Program-made: the position numbers and the translations under genes
The notes under the pieces: model-generated
What the model was told of the DNA's origin: nothing
The model's input: only the letters and a program-made list of their open reading frames with translations
The model's database searches: none
Shown here: piece by piece, positions 58,503 through 64,000 of the stretch
Position numbering within the stretch: the stretch's first letter is position 1
Layout: each line of letters starts with the position of its first letter
Source: CAVPWP01 sp050789285
GTDB taxonomy: Bacteria > Pseudomonadota > Alphaproteobacteria > Rhodobacterales > Rhodobacteraceae
Assembly: GCF_050789285.1 (NCBI RefSeq)
Contig: NZ_JBOUVX010000001.1
Span: 806,001-870,000 of the forward strand
Direction: 5' to 3'
Length of the DNA stretch: 64,000 bases

Positions 58503-59729
58503 ATGTCTAAGAACACTGAAGTGGAAGAGACCGTCACCGAAGAGGAGACTGTCGACGAAGCTACCAAGATGCTCGGCGAAGCTATGCGCAAGGCCATCGA
58601 GGCTGGCGACCAGGCTGCTGCTGAGAGCATCCGCAAGGCCAACGAGGCTGTAGGCTCATTCCTCGACGCTGTAGCAGACCAGGCGAAGGCCAAGGCTGCT
58701 GGCGTGAAGGTGGAGGTGGCAGAGCGCAAGGCGTCATTCGACGTTGAGCGTGTTGCTAAGCAGATCGAGTCACTCCGAGATTCAAAGGGCTCAGTTTCAT
58801 TTGAGCTCAAGACGAAGCAGGACCTCGACTACCTCGCGAAGAGCACTGCGAAGGACGACCTGACTGGGGACGTTATCCTCCCAGAGCGTGACCCCGAAAT
58901 CACCCGCGACCCCGTCCGTGAGCCATTCATGGAGCAGATCGCTGACACCCGAGAGACTAATTCTGACTACGTTTCGTGGGTGGAGGTGGTGACTGAGACC
59001 GGCGCTCCAGCATCGACCGCAGAGCTCGGGACGATGCCTGAGAAGGACTTCGCCTTCCAGGAGTTCAAGAAGCCAATCGAGAAGATCACCGTCACCAACA
59101 AGCACTCGGTCGAGCTGCTCCAGGACGGTCCAGGGCTCGTGGCTGAGATTAAGAACTTCCTTGCCGAGGACATCAACGTCACCACTGACACGCAGCTCCT
59201 CTCGGGCAACGGCACCTCGCCGCAGCTCCAGGGCGTGCTCGGCATTGCGACCACCCTCGACGCCACCGCAATCGGTTCACAGCGCATTGCGAACGCGAAC
59301 AAATTCGACGTTCTTCGCATCGCGATGACAAAGATTGCGAAGGCAGGGAAGGGTAAGTTCCGCCCAACCCACGTCATTCTGAGCCCAGATGACATCGAAA
59401 CACTCGACCTCACCAAGGACGCCGACGGCCGCTACATCGTTCCTGCCTTCTACACACCTGGAGGTATGCTCATCCGCAGCGCACGCATCATCGAGAACAC
59501 CGGCATCACCGCTGGCACGTTCCTCGTCGGTGACTTCCGCAAGCTCCACGTTCGCCGCAAGGGTGGTGTGGAAATCGAGATTACCAACGCAGATGGTACT
59601 GACTTCGTGAAGGACATCATGACCATCAAGTACCGCCGCCGCCTCACCTCATACGTCCGCGGCAACGACGACGGTGCCTTCCAGACTGGTAGCTTCGCAA
59701 CCTGCATCGCTGCACTTGTAGCCGCTTAA
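58503..59729 (+). CDS. HK97-fold major capsid protein
   Basis: A 408-residue protein from ATG 58503 (MSKNTEVEE); a frame extension to 58461 reads through AT-rich promoter-like DNA and is less likely. Residues 1-110 are acidic and helical, the scaffold-like delta domain removed by the protease. The capsid fold follows: DYLAKSTAKDDLTGDVILPE, YVSWVEVVTETGAPASTAEL, KHSVELLQDGPGLVAEIKNF, LLSGNGTSPQLQGVLGI, THVILSPDDIETLDLTKDAD and YRRRLTSYVRGNDDGAFQTG. These match the E-loop, spine helix and P-domain order of HK97 capsids. Confidence 0.9.
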   Translation: MSKNTEVEETVTEEETVDEATKMLGEAMRKAIEAGDQAAAESIRKANEAVGSFLDAVADQAKAKAAGVKVEVAERKASFDVERVAKQIESLRDSKGSVSFELKTKQDLDYLAKSTAKDDLTGDVILPERDPEITRDPVREPFMEQIADTRETNSDYVSWVEVVTETGAPASTAELGTMPEKDFAFQEFKKPIEKITVTNKHSVELLQDGPGLVAEIKNFLAEDINVTTDTQLLSGNGTSPQLQGVLGIATTLDATAIGSQRIANANKFDVLRIAMTKIAKAGKGKFRPTHVILSPDDIETLDLTKDADGRYIVPAFYTPGGMLIRSARIIENTGITAGTFLVGDFRKLHVRRKGGVEIEITNADGTDFVKDIMTIKYRRRLTSYVRGNDDGAFQTGSFATCIAALVAA

Positions 59730-59742
59730 CCTCTGACGACTT

Positions 59743-60024
59743 ATGGCCAACATTAAAGCCGGAGACGTCGTCGAGAGCTTCCAGGGACGCTTTGCGAAGG
59801 TTGTGGGCGTAACCGAGAGTGGCATGGTCCTCCTCAGCGCGTGGCACCTCAAGAAGGTGTACGCCGAGGACGACACCCGCGCGGTGACGCGCCTCAACGC
59901 CTTCGGTCTCTCGCAAGTCTTAAAGGACGGCGAGAATGCGCCGGAAACGGACGCAAAGCCAAAGGCCCCGAAGGCTGACGGCGAAAAGAAGGACGCAAAG
60001 CCAAAGGCCCCGAAGGCTGAGTAG
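59743..60024 (+). CDS. Small protein with Lys/Pro repeat tail after the capsid gene
   Basis: A 93-residue protein 13 bp after the capsid stop. An SH3-like beta-rich start (AGDVVESFQGRFAKVVGVTE, MVLLSAWHLKKVYAED) is followed by a tail with the repeat DAKPKAPKA twice, separated by DGEKK. It may be a capsid-decoration or head-completion protein. It has no clear ribosome-binding site or promoter of its own and is followed by a terminator. Confidence 0.7.
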   Translation: MANIKAGDVVESFQGRFAKVVGVTESGMVLLSAWHLKKVYAEDDTRAVTRLNAFGLSQVLKDGENAPETDAKPKAPKADGEKKDAKPKAPKAE

Positions 60025-60045
60025 CTGATACCTTCAATTCAGAAA

Positions 60046-60071
60046 AGAGCGCTCAACAGAGCGCTTTTTTC
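60046..60071 (+). terminator. Intrinsic terminator after the capsid genes
   Basis: AGCGCTC-AACA-GAGCGCT followed by TTTTTT, 22 bp after the preceding stop. It ends the strongly expressed capsid unit. Confidence 0.8.
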
Positions 60072-60091
60072 TTGCCTTTTGGCGTGAATTG

Positions 60092-60100
60092 TGGTAGTAT
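60092..60100 (+). promoter_or_regulatory. Extended -10 promoter before the small peptide gene
   Basis: TGG-TAGTAT (overlapping TATAAA). Transcription would start near 60107 and give a leader of about 100 nt before the ATG at 60205. The leader contains short dyads (GCAAGTTCGCTTCGC). Confidence 0.5.
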
Positions 60101-60204
60101 AAAAGGGTAGTCGCAAGTTCGCTTCGCTACACAATCCCAAAAGCAAAACCACTCACCACACCCCGTGTGTGTTTTTGTTTGTTTCATTGATAAAAGGAGA
60201 AAAG

Positions 60205-60312
60205 ATGAAATTAAAAGTAGTACTACGTAAAGATGAAGTCAGAATTATTCTGATTGTTTCACTACCTTCCCTTTGGGTTATTTTCAAAATACTCACTCAG
60301 TTCTGGTGGTAA
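60205..60312 (+). CDS. 35-residue membrane peptide
   Basis: ATG 60205 to TAA 60312, with a strong AAAGGAG 6 bp upstream. The sequence begins MKLKVVLRKDEVRIILIVSL and ends in Trp-Trp, with one hydrophobic helix (about 13-30) after a basic N-terminus. AT-rich codons contrast with the neighbouring genes. The strong ribosome-binding site, own promoter and terminators around it suggest a real small gene, possibly a holin-like or membrane-active peptide. The evidence is structural only. Confidence 0.55.
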   Translation: MKLKVVLRKDEVRIILIVSLPSLWVIFKILTQFWW

Positions 60313-60343
60313 CGGGAGGGGGCAATTTTACCCCCTTTCTCAA

Positions 60344-60352
60344 TGCTACAAT
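60344..60352 (+). promoter_or_regulatory. Extended -10 promoter, leaderless start
   Basis: TGC-TACAAT ends 8 nt before the ATG at 60360; expected leader 0-1 nt. Confidence 0.55.
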
Positions 60353-60359
60353 GTGGGTA

Positions 60360-60551
60360 ATGAGCACCTGCATCCCAATCTTTGTTCCAGGCGCAAGGCC
60401 ATTCAGCAAGAGCGCTACGCCGTTTTCCCCATCCACCGGCCGCATTTTCGGCGAGTACTGCGGCGAGCCGGTCTATGACTTCTTCACCTTCATGGACAAT
60501 ACCCCGTACAGCTTCATGGACGGCAGCGAGTACTACCCACAGGGCGGGTGA
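60360..60551 (+). CDS. Small phage structural-type protein
   Basis: A 63-residue protein from ATG 60360, chosen for the -10 box directly upstream; the frame continues to 60273 without a plausible start. It is rich in Phe, Ser, Pro and Gly (FVPGARPFSKSATPFSPSTG) and ends in aromatic residues (DFFTFMDNTPYSFMDGSEYY). No family is recognised. Such sequences occur in small head- or fibre-associated proteins. The next gene follows at 14 bp and has its own leaderless promoter. Confidence 0.55.
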   Translation: MSTCIPIFVPGARPFSKSATPFSPSTGRIFGEYCGEPVYDFFTFMDNTPYSFMDGSEYYPQGG

Positions 60552-60557
60552 TATACT
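60549..60557 (+). promoter_or_regulatory. Extended -10 promoter, near-leaderless start of the fibre-like gene
   Basis: TGA-TATACT ends 9 nt before the ATG at 60566 and overlaps the end of the previous gene. The expected leader is 0-2 nt. Confidence 0.65.
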
Positions 60558-60565
60558 CGAGCTAT

Positions 60566-61984
60566 ATGGCACGTCTCACCGACATCACTGAGAAGAACGC
60601 AGCACCGAACGCAGACTACTTGCTGCACGTCGTCGACCCTAGCGACCCCACAGACAACGCGGCCGGATCGTCGTTCCGCATGACCGTTGCCAACCTCGTC
60701 GGTGGCTTCGTCGCTGCGCTCGGCATCTACTTCAACAAGGACGCGGACACCGCCGACGACATCACCGAGGGCTCCACCAACCTCTTCATGACCGAGGCAG
60801 AGCGCTCCAAGCTCTCCGGCGTGCAGGCGGGCGCAACCGCAAACGCGACCAACGCAGAGCTCCGCGACCGCGCAACCCACACCGGGACGCAGTTGGCCAG
60901 CACCATCAGCGACTTCAGTGGTGCCGCAGATGCTCGTGTGGCGGCTGGAATTGCCTCACACGCTGCGGAAAGCGACCCACACACCCAATACCAGCTCCGC
61001 GAGGAAAAGGGCGCTGTAGGCGGCTATGCGAGCCTAGACGGCACGGGAAAGGTGCCCGCGTCGCAGCTCCCGAGCTTCGTCGACGACGTCATCGAGGCGG
61101 CAGACTTCGCTTCCCTTCCAGGTTCCGGCGAGACCGGGAAGATCTACGTCACCCTCAACGACAACAAGACCTTCCGCTGGAGCGGGAGCGCGTACGTTGA
61201 AATCAGCGCCTCACCAGGCAGCACTGCGGCCGTACCTGAAGACCCGAGCAACTTGTACTTCACCGCTGCTCGCGTCCGGGAGACGGTGCTCACCGGGCTC
61301 TCAACTGCCACTAGCGCCATCATTGCTGCGACAGACACGGTGCTCGCTGCTTTCGGCAAGCTCCAGGCGCAGATCACCGCGCTCATGGCAGTGGTGGACG
61401 GCAAGGCGAACGCGTCACACTCGCACCCCATCAGCGATGTGACCGGGCTACAGACAGCGCTCGACGGAAAGGCACCGACCAGCCATAGCCATGCCATCAG
61501 CGACGTCACGGGCCTTCAGACCGCGCTCGATGGGAAGGCGCCAACCTCGCACACGCACGACGACCGCTACTACACCGAGACTGAGGTGGACGGGTTCCTG
61601 GCGGTAAAAGCACCAACTGCTTCACCCACCTTTACAGGCACCGCTGACTTTGCCCGCCTCGACTACGACCGCGCTACTGGTACCGTCTCTGCTCTAGGCA
61701 ACCTCGGCGCAACCGAAACCTTTGACTGGTCCACCGCGACCAACTTCACTGGAACGCTCGACCAGAACACGACACTGGACTTCTCGAACGCAGTCTCTGG
61801 CCAGACCGCCATGCTCTACCTTGCGCACGACGGCGTAGCACAGCGCACGCTCGCGTGGACACCGACGATAAAATGGGGAGGAGGGGCTGCTCCGACTGGG
61901 CCAGACACAGCCGGACAGGTGCTTGTTATCACTTTGAAGTACGTCGGCACCACGTACTACGGTTCGTTTGAAATCTTTAGCTAA
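60566..61984 (+). CDS. Fibre-like phage protein with repeated SHSH...DVTGLQTALDGK units
   Basis: A 472-residue protein. The N-terminus (LTDITEKNAAPNADYLLHVV) resembles attachment domains of phage fibres. Collagen-like or coiled-coil regions lead to two 22-residue repeats (SHSHPISDVTGLQ..., from residue about 284) and a partial third ending DDRYYTETEVDG. These are typical tail-fibre shaft repeats. The C-terminus (TATNFTGTLDQNTTLDFSNA, AMLYLAHDGVAQRTL, FEIFS) is a beta-rich tip. The position directly after the capsid genes and before the connector genes is unusual for a tail fibre and suggests a head fibre or neck appendage. Confidence 0.78.
   Translation: MARLTDITEKNAAPNADYLLHVVDPSDPTDNAAGSSFRMTVANLVGGFVAALGIYFNKDADTADDITEGSTNLFMTEAERSKLSGVQAGATANATNAELRDRATHTGTQLASTISDFSGAADARVAAGIASHAAESDPHTQYQLREEKGAVGGYASLDGTGKVPASQLPSFVDDVIEAADFASLPGSGETGKIYVTLNDNKTFRWSGSAYVEISASPGSTAAVPEDPSNLYFTAARVRETVLTGLSTATSAIIAATDTVLAAFGKLQAQITALMAVVDGKANASHSHPISDVTGLQTALDGKAPTSHSHAISDVTGLQTALDGKAPTSHTHDDRYYTETEVDGFLAVKAPTASPTFTGTADFARLDYDRATGTVSALGNLGATETFDWSTATNFTGTLDQNTTLDFSNAVSGQTAMLYLAHDGVAQRTLAWTPTIKWGGGAAPTGPDTAGQVLVITLKYVGTTYYGSFEIFS
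61415..61546 (+). repeat. Two 66-bp in-frame repeats in the fibre-like gene
   Basis: Units at 61415-61480 and 61481-61546 encode nearly the same 22 residues (only Pro/Ala differs at position 5). Many third-codon positions differ, so the repeat is old and kept at the protein level. A diverged third unit begins at 61547. Confidence 0.8.
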
Positions 61985-61990
61985 TCACGT

Positions 61991-62326
61991 ATGGACACCA
62001 TCACACTCACCGCATCTATCACTTACCCCGTAGCTGACATCGAGGCGTTTGCTGACGCTCGCGGCTACCAGTCTGTAGTACCAAACCCCGCATTCTCTAG
62101 CACCATTGACCCCGTAACAATGGAGGAGACTACCAATGGCGAGGAGCGCACCATTTCCAACCCGCAAACCCGCCTCGACTTTGTAAAGGCGTGGTTCAAG
62201 GAGCAGGCTGTCGAGCTATTTGCACAGGACTTGAAGCGCACCGCAGAGCGTGAAGCGCGACGTATGGCAGATGAGATTGCGGCACAGCGCAAAGAGCAGA
62301 TTGCTGCGGCGATAACTATTCAGTAG
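61991..62326 (+). CDS. Small phage protein, probable structural accessory
   Basis: A 111-residue protein. ITLTASITYPVADIEAFADA and NPQTRLDFVKAWFKEQAVEL are followed by a long charged helix (AEREARRMADEIAAQRKEQI). The first part resembles short proteins placed after fibre genes in phages, but I cannot name the family. It is 6 bp after the fibre-like gene and 3 bp before the next gene, so it is translated in the same unit. Confidence 0.7.
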   Translation: MDTITLTASITYPVADIEAFADARGYQSVVPNPAFSSTIDPVTMEETTNGEERTISNPQTRLDFVKAWFKEQAVELFAQDLKRTAEREARRMADEIAAQRKEQIAAAITIQ

Positions 62327-62329
62327 GGT

Positions 62330-62992
62330 ATGGCGATTGCTTTTGACAACGCAACGGGCAATCAAGACTCAACTTCGGGTACTAACCATACCGTTTCATT
62401 CACTGTAGGAACTGGATTAAATCGCATAATGTTTGTCGGTATTTGTACCTTTAACTCTGGCGGTAGCAACAAAGTGACTGGCGTGACGTATGCGGGTGTG
62501 TCAATGACACAGATTGGCCCAGTTGTCGCAGTCCAGTCAAACGAGCACATGACGATGTGGTATTTACTCAATCCGACATCGGGAACAAATAACATTGTTG
62601 CGTCGTTTAGTTCCTCTCAGGCTTTCTCATGGCTGGCGGCTTCTGCGTACTCTGGGGTAGACCAAGCAGTACCTGAAGCTAACAGCTCAGGAAACGGTGT
62701 AGGAATTACCGAGACAGGCACTGTAACAACACTAACTAATAATGCCTGGGCGGTGATGATGGGCTTCAACAACGGTAATTCACTTGCGGCAGGTACAGCC
62801 ACAACACTCAGAGATTCCTCAAGTTTCCGCATGGGTGCTTTTGATAGTGGTGGTGCTATTTCTCCAGCAGGAAGCACCACGCTTACCTACACAGGAGCTA
62901 ATGATACACACGGGCACGTCATTGTTAGTATTGCACCAGCGGGTGGTGCAGCAGCAGCTAAAAACCCTCTCTTCTTCGGCTCTGGCCTCTAG
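62330..62992 (+). CDS. Beta-rich phage surface-type protein
   Basis: A 220-residue protein rich in Ser, Thr, Gly, Asn and beta-strand patterns: FDNATGNQDSTSGTNHTVSF, NRIMFVGICTFNSGGSNKVT, AWAVMMGFNNGNSLAAGTAT and THGHVIVSIAPAG. It looks like a jelly-roll or concanavalin-like sandwich, the kind used for capsid decoration or receptor binding. GC content is clearly lower than in the neighbours, suggesting recent acquisition. It lies between two small genes with 3-bp gaps. Confidence 0.7.
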   Translation: MAIAFDNATGNQDSTSGTNHTVSFTVGTGLNRIMFVGICTFNSGGSNKVTGVTYAGVSMTQIGPVVAVQSNEHMTMWYLLNPTSGTNNIVASFSSSQAFSWLAASAYSGVDQAVPEANSSGNGVGITETGTVTTLTNNAWAVMMGFNNGNSLAAGTATTLRDSSSFRMGAFDSGGAISPAGSTTLTYTGANDTHGHVIVSIAPAGGAAAAKNPLFFGSGL

Positions 62993-62995
62993 CGT

Positions 62996-63373
62996 ATGAA
63001 ACCGACGTGGAGCGACCTCACCTCTGAGCAGCAGCGTGAGTACGGTAATGGCTGCGGCCTCTCAGCACGCTTCCTCAACGTCCCCGACTTCATTTTCACC
63101 GCCTCGTGTCAGCAACACGACTTCAACTACGAACGCGGCGGTGGCCTACTCGACAAAATCAAAGCAGACTGGGACTTCTTCACTCACATGCTCGCCGACA
63201 GTCATCGTTGGTGGCACTACGTAGTGAGTGTGCTCTACTTTTTCGGGGTACTCCTCAACCCAATCGCCTGGCTGAGCTTCACCTACGGCCGCTGGCGCAC
63301 CATCGAGGAAATTCTAGAGCGCGACCAGGCCAACAAACGCTCGGCTCACTCTCCCCAAGGAGAAGCCGGGTAG
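62996..63373 (+). CDS. Phospholipase A2-like protein with C-terminal membrane segment
   Basis: A 125-residue protein. YGNGCG at residues 16-21 resembles the calcium-binding loop (YxGxG), and CQQHDFNY at 38-45 contains the catalytic HDxxY motif of phospholipase A2. Asp58/Asp60 lie in the following helix, where the second catalytic Asp is expected. Parvovirus VP1 uses the same minimal signature to breach membranes. Residues about 73-95 (WWHYVVSVLYFFGVLLNPIA) form a hydrophobic segment, which could insert into a membrane. The gene sits in the head/neck module. Enzyme activity is inferred from motifs; a structural protein that kept the motif by chance is possible. Confidence 0.65.
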   Translation: MKPTWSDLTSEQQREYGNGCGLSARFLNVPDFIFTASCQQHDFNYERGGGLLDKIKADWDFFTHMLADSHRWWHYVVSVLYFFGVLLNPIAWLSFTYGRWRTIEEILERDQANKRSAHSPQGEAG

Positions 63374-63374
63374 G

Positions 63375-63383
63375 TGATATACT
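63375..63383 (+). promoter_or_regulatory. Extended -10 promoter, leaderless start of the connector gene
   Basis: TGA-TATACT ends 7 nt before the ATG at 63390 and follows the previous stop directly. Transcription is predicted to begin at the ATG. Confidence 0.65.
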
Positions 63384-63389
63384 GAGGGT

Positions 63390-63944
63390 ATGGACTACAC
63401 CGACGAAATCAAAGTCGAGGCATACCTCACCACTACCATCGACCCTTCCTTCGCGACGCAGCTCGCCATCTATATCGGCGCAGTGAGCCGCCAGATGGAC
63501 CAGCAAGCGGGAATTACCCTCGTCACCGACACCGAAACCACGAAGCGCTATGACGGCAGCGGGCAGGCCATTCTCGCCATCGACCCGGTGCGGGGGATCA
63601 GCGAGGTGACCATCAGCGACGTCGCGACCACCGTCACCTCGTACCCCGCCAACACTGACGTAAAGCACGAGTTGGTACTGGCGAGCGGCTACTTCCCGAA
63701 AGGGCTCCAGAACGTCGCCGTGACCGGCTACCACGCCCGCTTCGCAACGACCGTCCCCGATGACATCGCCTTCGCCGCGACCGTACTCGTCGCTGGCATC
63801 GTGCAGGGCATCAAGGAGCAGCGCCAGGGCGTGAAGAGCGAAACCGTCGGCAAGTACAGCGTCACCTACCTCGACGACAAGCAGCGCGCAGACTTCGAAA
63901 TGGCCAAGCAGATCATCAACTCGTACTGCCGCATCGTATGCTAG
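63390..63944 (+). CDS. Head-tail connector-like protein (HK97 gp6-type)
   Basis: A 184-residue protein. Helical ends (EIKVEAYLTTTIDPSFATQL, FAATVLVAGIVQGIKEQRQG) enclose a beta-rich centre (TTKRYDGSGQAILAIDPVRG, VTISDVATTVTSYPA). This is the layout of gp6/gp15-type adaptor proteins that bind below the portal. Its position downstream of capsid genes and immediately before another small gene agrees. The stop overlaps the next ATG. Confidence 0.75.
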   Translation: MDYTDEIKVEAYLTTTIDPSFATQLAIYIGAVSRQMDQQAGITLVTDTETTKRYDGSGQAILAIDPVRGISEVTISDVATTVTSYPANTDVKHELVLASGYFPKGLQNVAVTGYHARFATTVPDDIAFAATVLVAGIVQGIKEQRQGVKSETVGKYSVTYLDDKQRADFEMAKQIINSYCRIVC

Positions 63945-64000
63945 CTGCCCACTTCACAGACCGCGTCATCATCAGCCGCCGGAGCACCACCGACCGGAAG
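63938..64000 (+). CDS. Start of a further head/neck gene (partial)
   Basis: ATG 63938 overlaps the end of the connector gene and stays open to the window end. The 21 codons begin MLAAHFTDRVIISRR, which fits the start of a head-closure or minor tail protein. It is too short to classify. Confidence 0.5.
   Translation, partial: MLAAHFTDRVIISRRSTTDRK

Overview
The window has two parts. Bases 1 to about 42,850 look like the chromosome of a high-GC alphaproteobacterium, probably Rhodobacterales-like. This rests on GC-rich coding, a WYL regulator, DUF6538-type integrases and a CCA-encoding tRNA-Asn end, and it is inference by eye. This part is a dense defence, repair and mobility region. Bases about 42,848 to 64,000 are the left part of a temperate tailed-phage genome (HK97-type head) that abuts a 46-bp tRNA-Asn 3' end. 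The right end of the phage lies outside the window.

Layout, left part. 1-6457: a minus-strand cassette with a WYL-domain regulator, then an overlapping operon of a DUF6361 protein, a phospholipase-D-type nuclease and an SF2/SNF2-like helicase (cut by the window start). Matching TGACA-N5-TGTCA inverted repeats lie upstream of the regulator and of the operon. 6708-7124: an uncharacterised gene. 7509-11716: an AlpA/excisionase-like DNA-binding protein and two overlapping, divergent tyrosine recombinases. 12151-21698: a six-gene operon with a Type III-like restriction subunit (BPTD_3080 type), an unknown protein, a beta-class adenine methyltransferase, a second unknown, a MESH1-like HD hydrolase and a UvrD-type helicase with a RelE/ParE-like N-terminus. 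22103-31557 (minus): an inositol-monophosphatase/ADP-ribosylglycohydrolase fusion, a DnaQ-like exonuclease, a HEPN-like protein and an AddB/AddA-like helicase-nuclease pair. 31655-40526 (plus): a resolvase-tail-like protein, a PD-(D/E)XK nuclease, a UvrD helicase with an inserted nuclease-like domain and zinc ribbons, and an SbcD/SbcC (YhaO/YhaN)-like pair. 40641-42731 (minus): a DUF6538-type integrase next to the tRNA-Asn end. With recombinases at both ends, 7.5-42.7 kb reads as an integrated island whose cargo is almost entirely DNA recognition, degradation and repair.

Layout, phage part. The tRNA-Asn att-like fragment is followed by an integrase, a small AlpA-type protein and a 500-bp non-coding stretch with two strong inverted repeats. 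Then come two VirD4/TraG-type coupling ATPases, an unknown protein, a replication-relaxation-family protein, a CHC2 zinc-finger protein and several small genes including a DUF932-like protein. A minus-strand membrane protein (52358-53431) separates this from the head module: small and large terminase, portal fused to a Mu-F-like domain, prohead protease, major capsid protein, fibre-like protein, small proteins, a phospholipase-A2-like protein and a head-tail connector. No phage polymerase, replicative helicase or CI-type repressor is seen.

The most unusual signals are: (i) seven or eight phage genes that start 0-3 nt from the predicted transcription start of an extended -10 promoter (TGNTANNNT), so they look leaderless; (ii) conjugation-type coupling ATPases and an oriT-like inverted-repeat region inside a tailed phage; (iii) a parvovirus-style PLA2 signature in the head module; (iv) the WYL/DUF6361/PLD/helicase cassette with shared operators; (v) the alarmone-hydrolase and RelE-helicase genes attached to a restriction operon; (vi) a phosphatase/ADP-ribosylglycohydrolase fusion. 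All family names come from motifs read by eye. No database search was possible.
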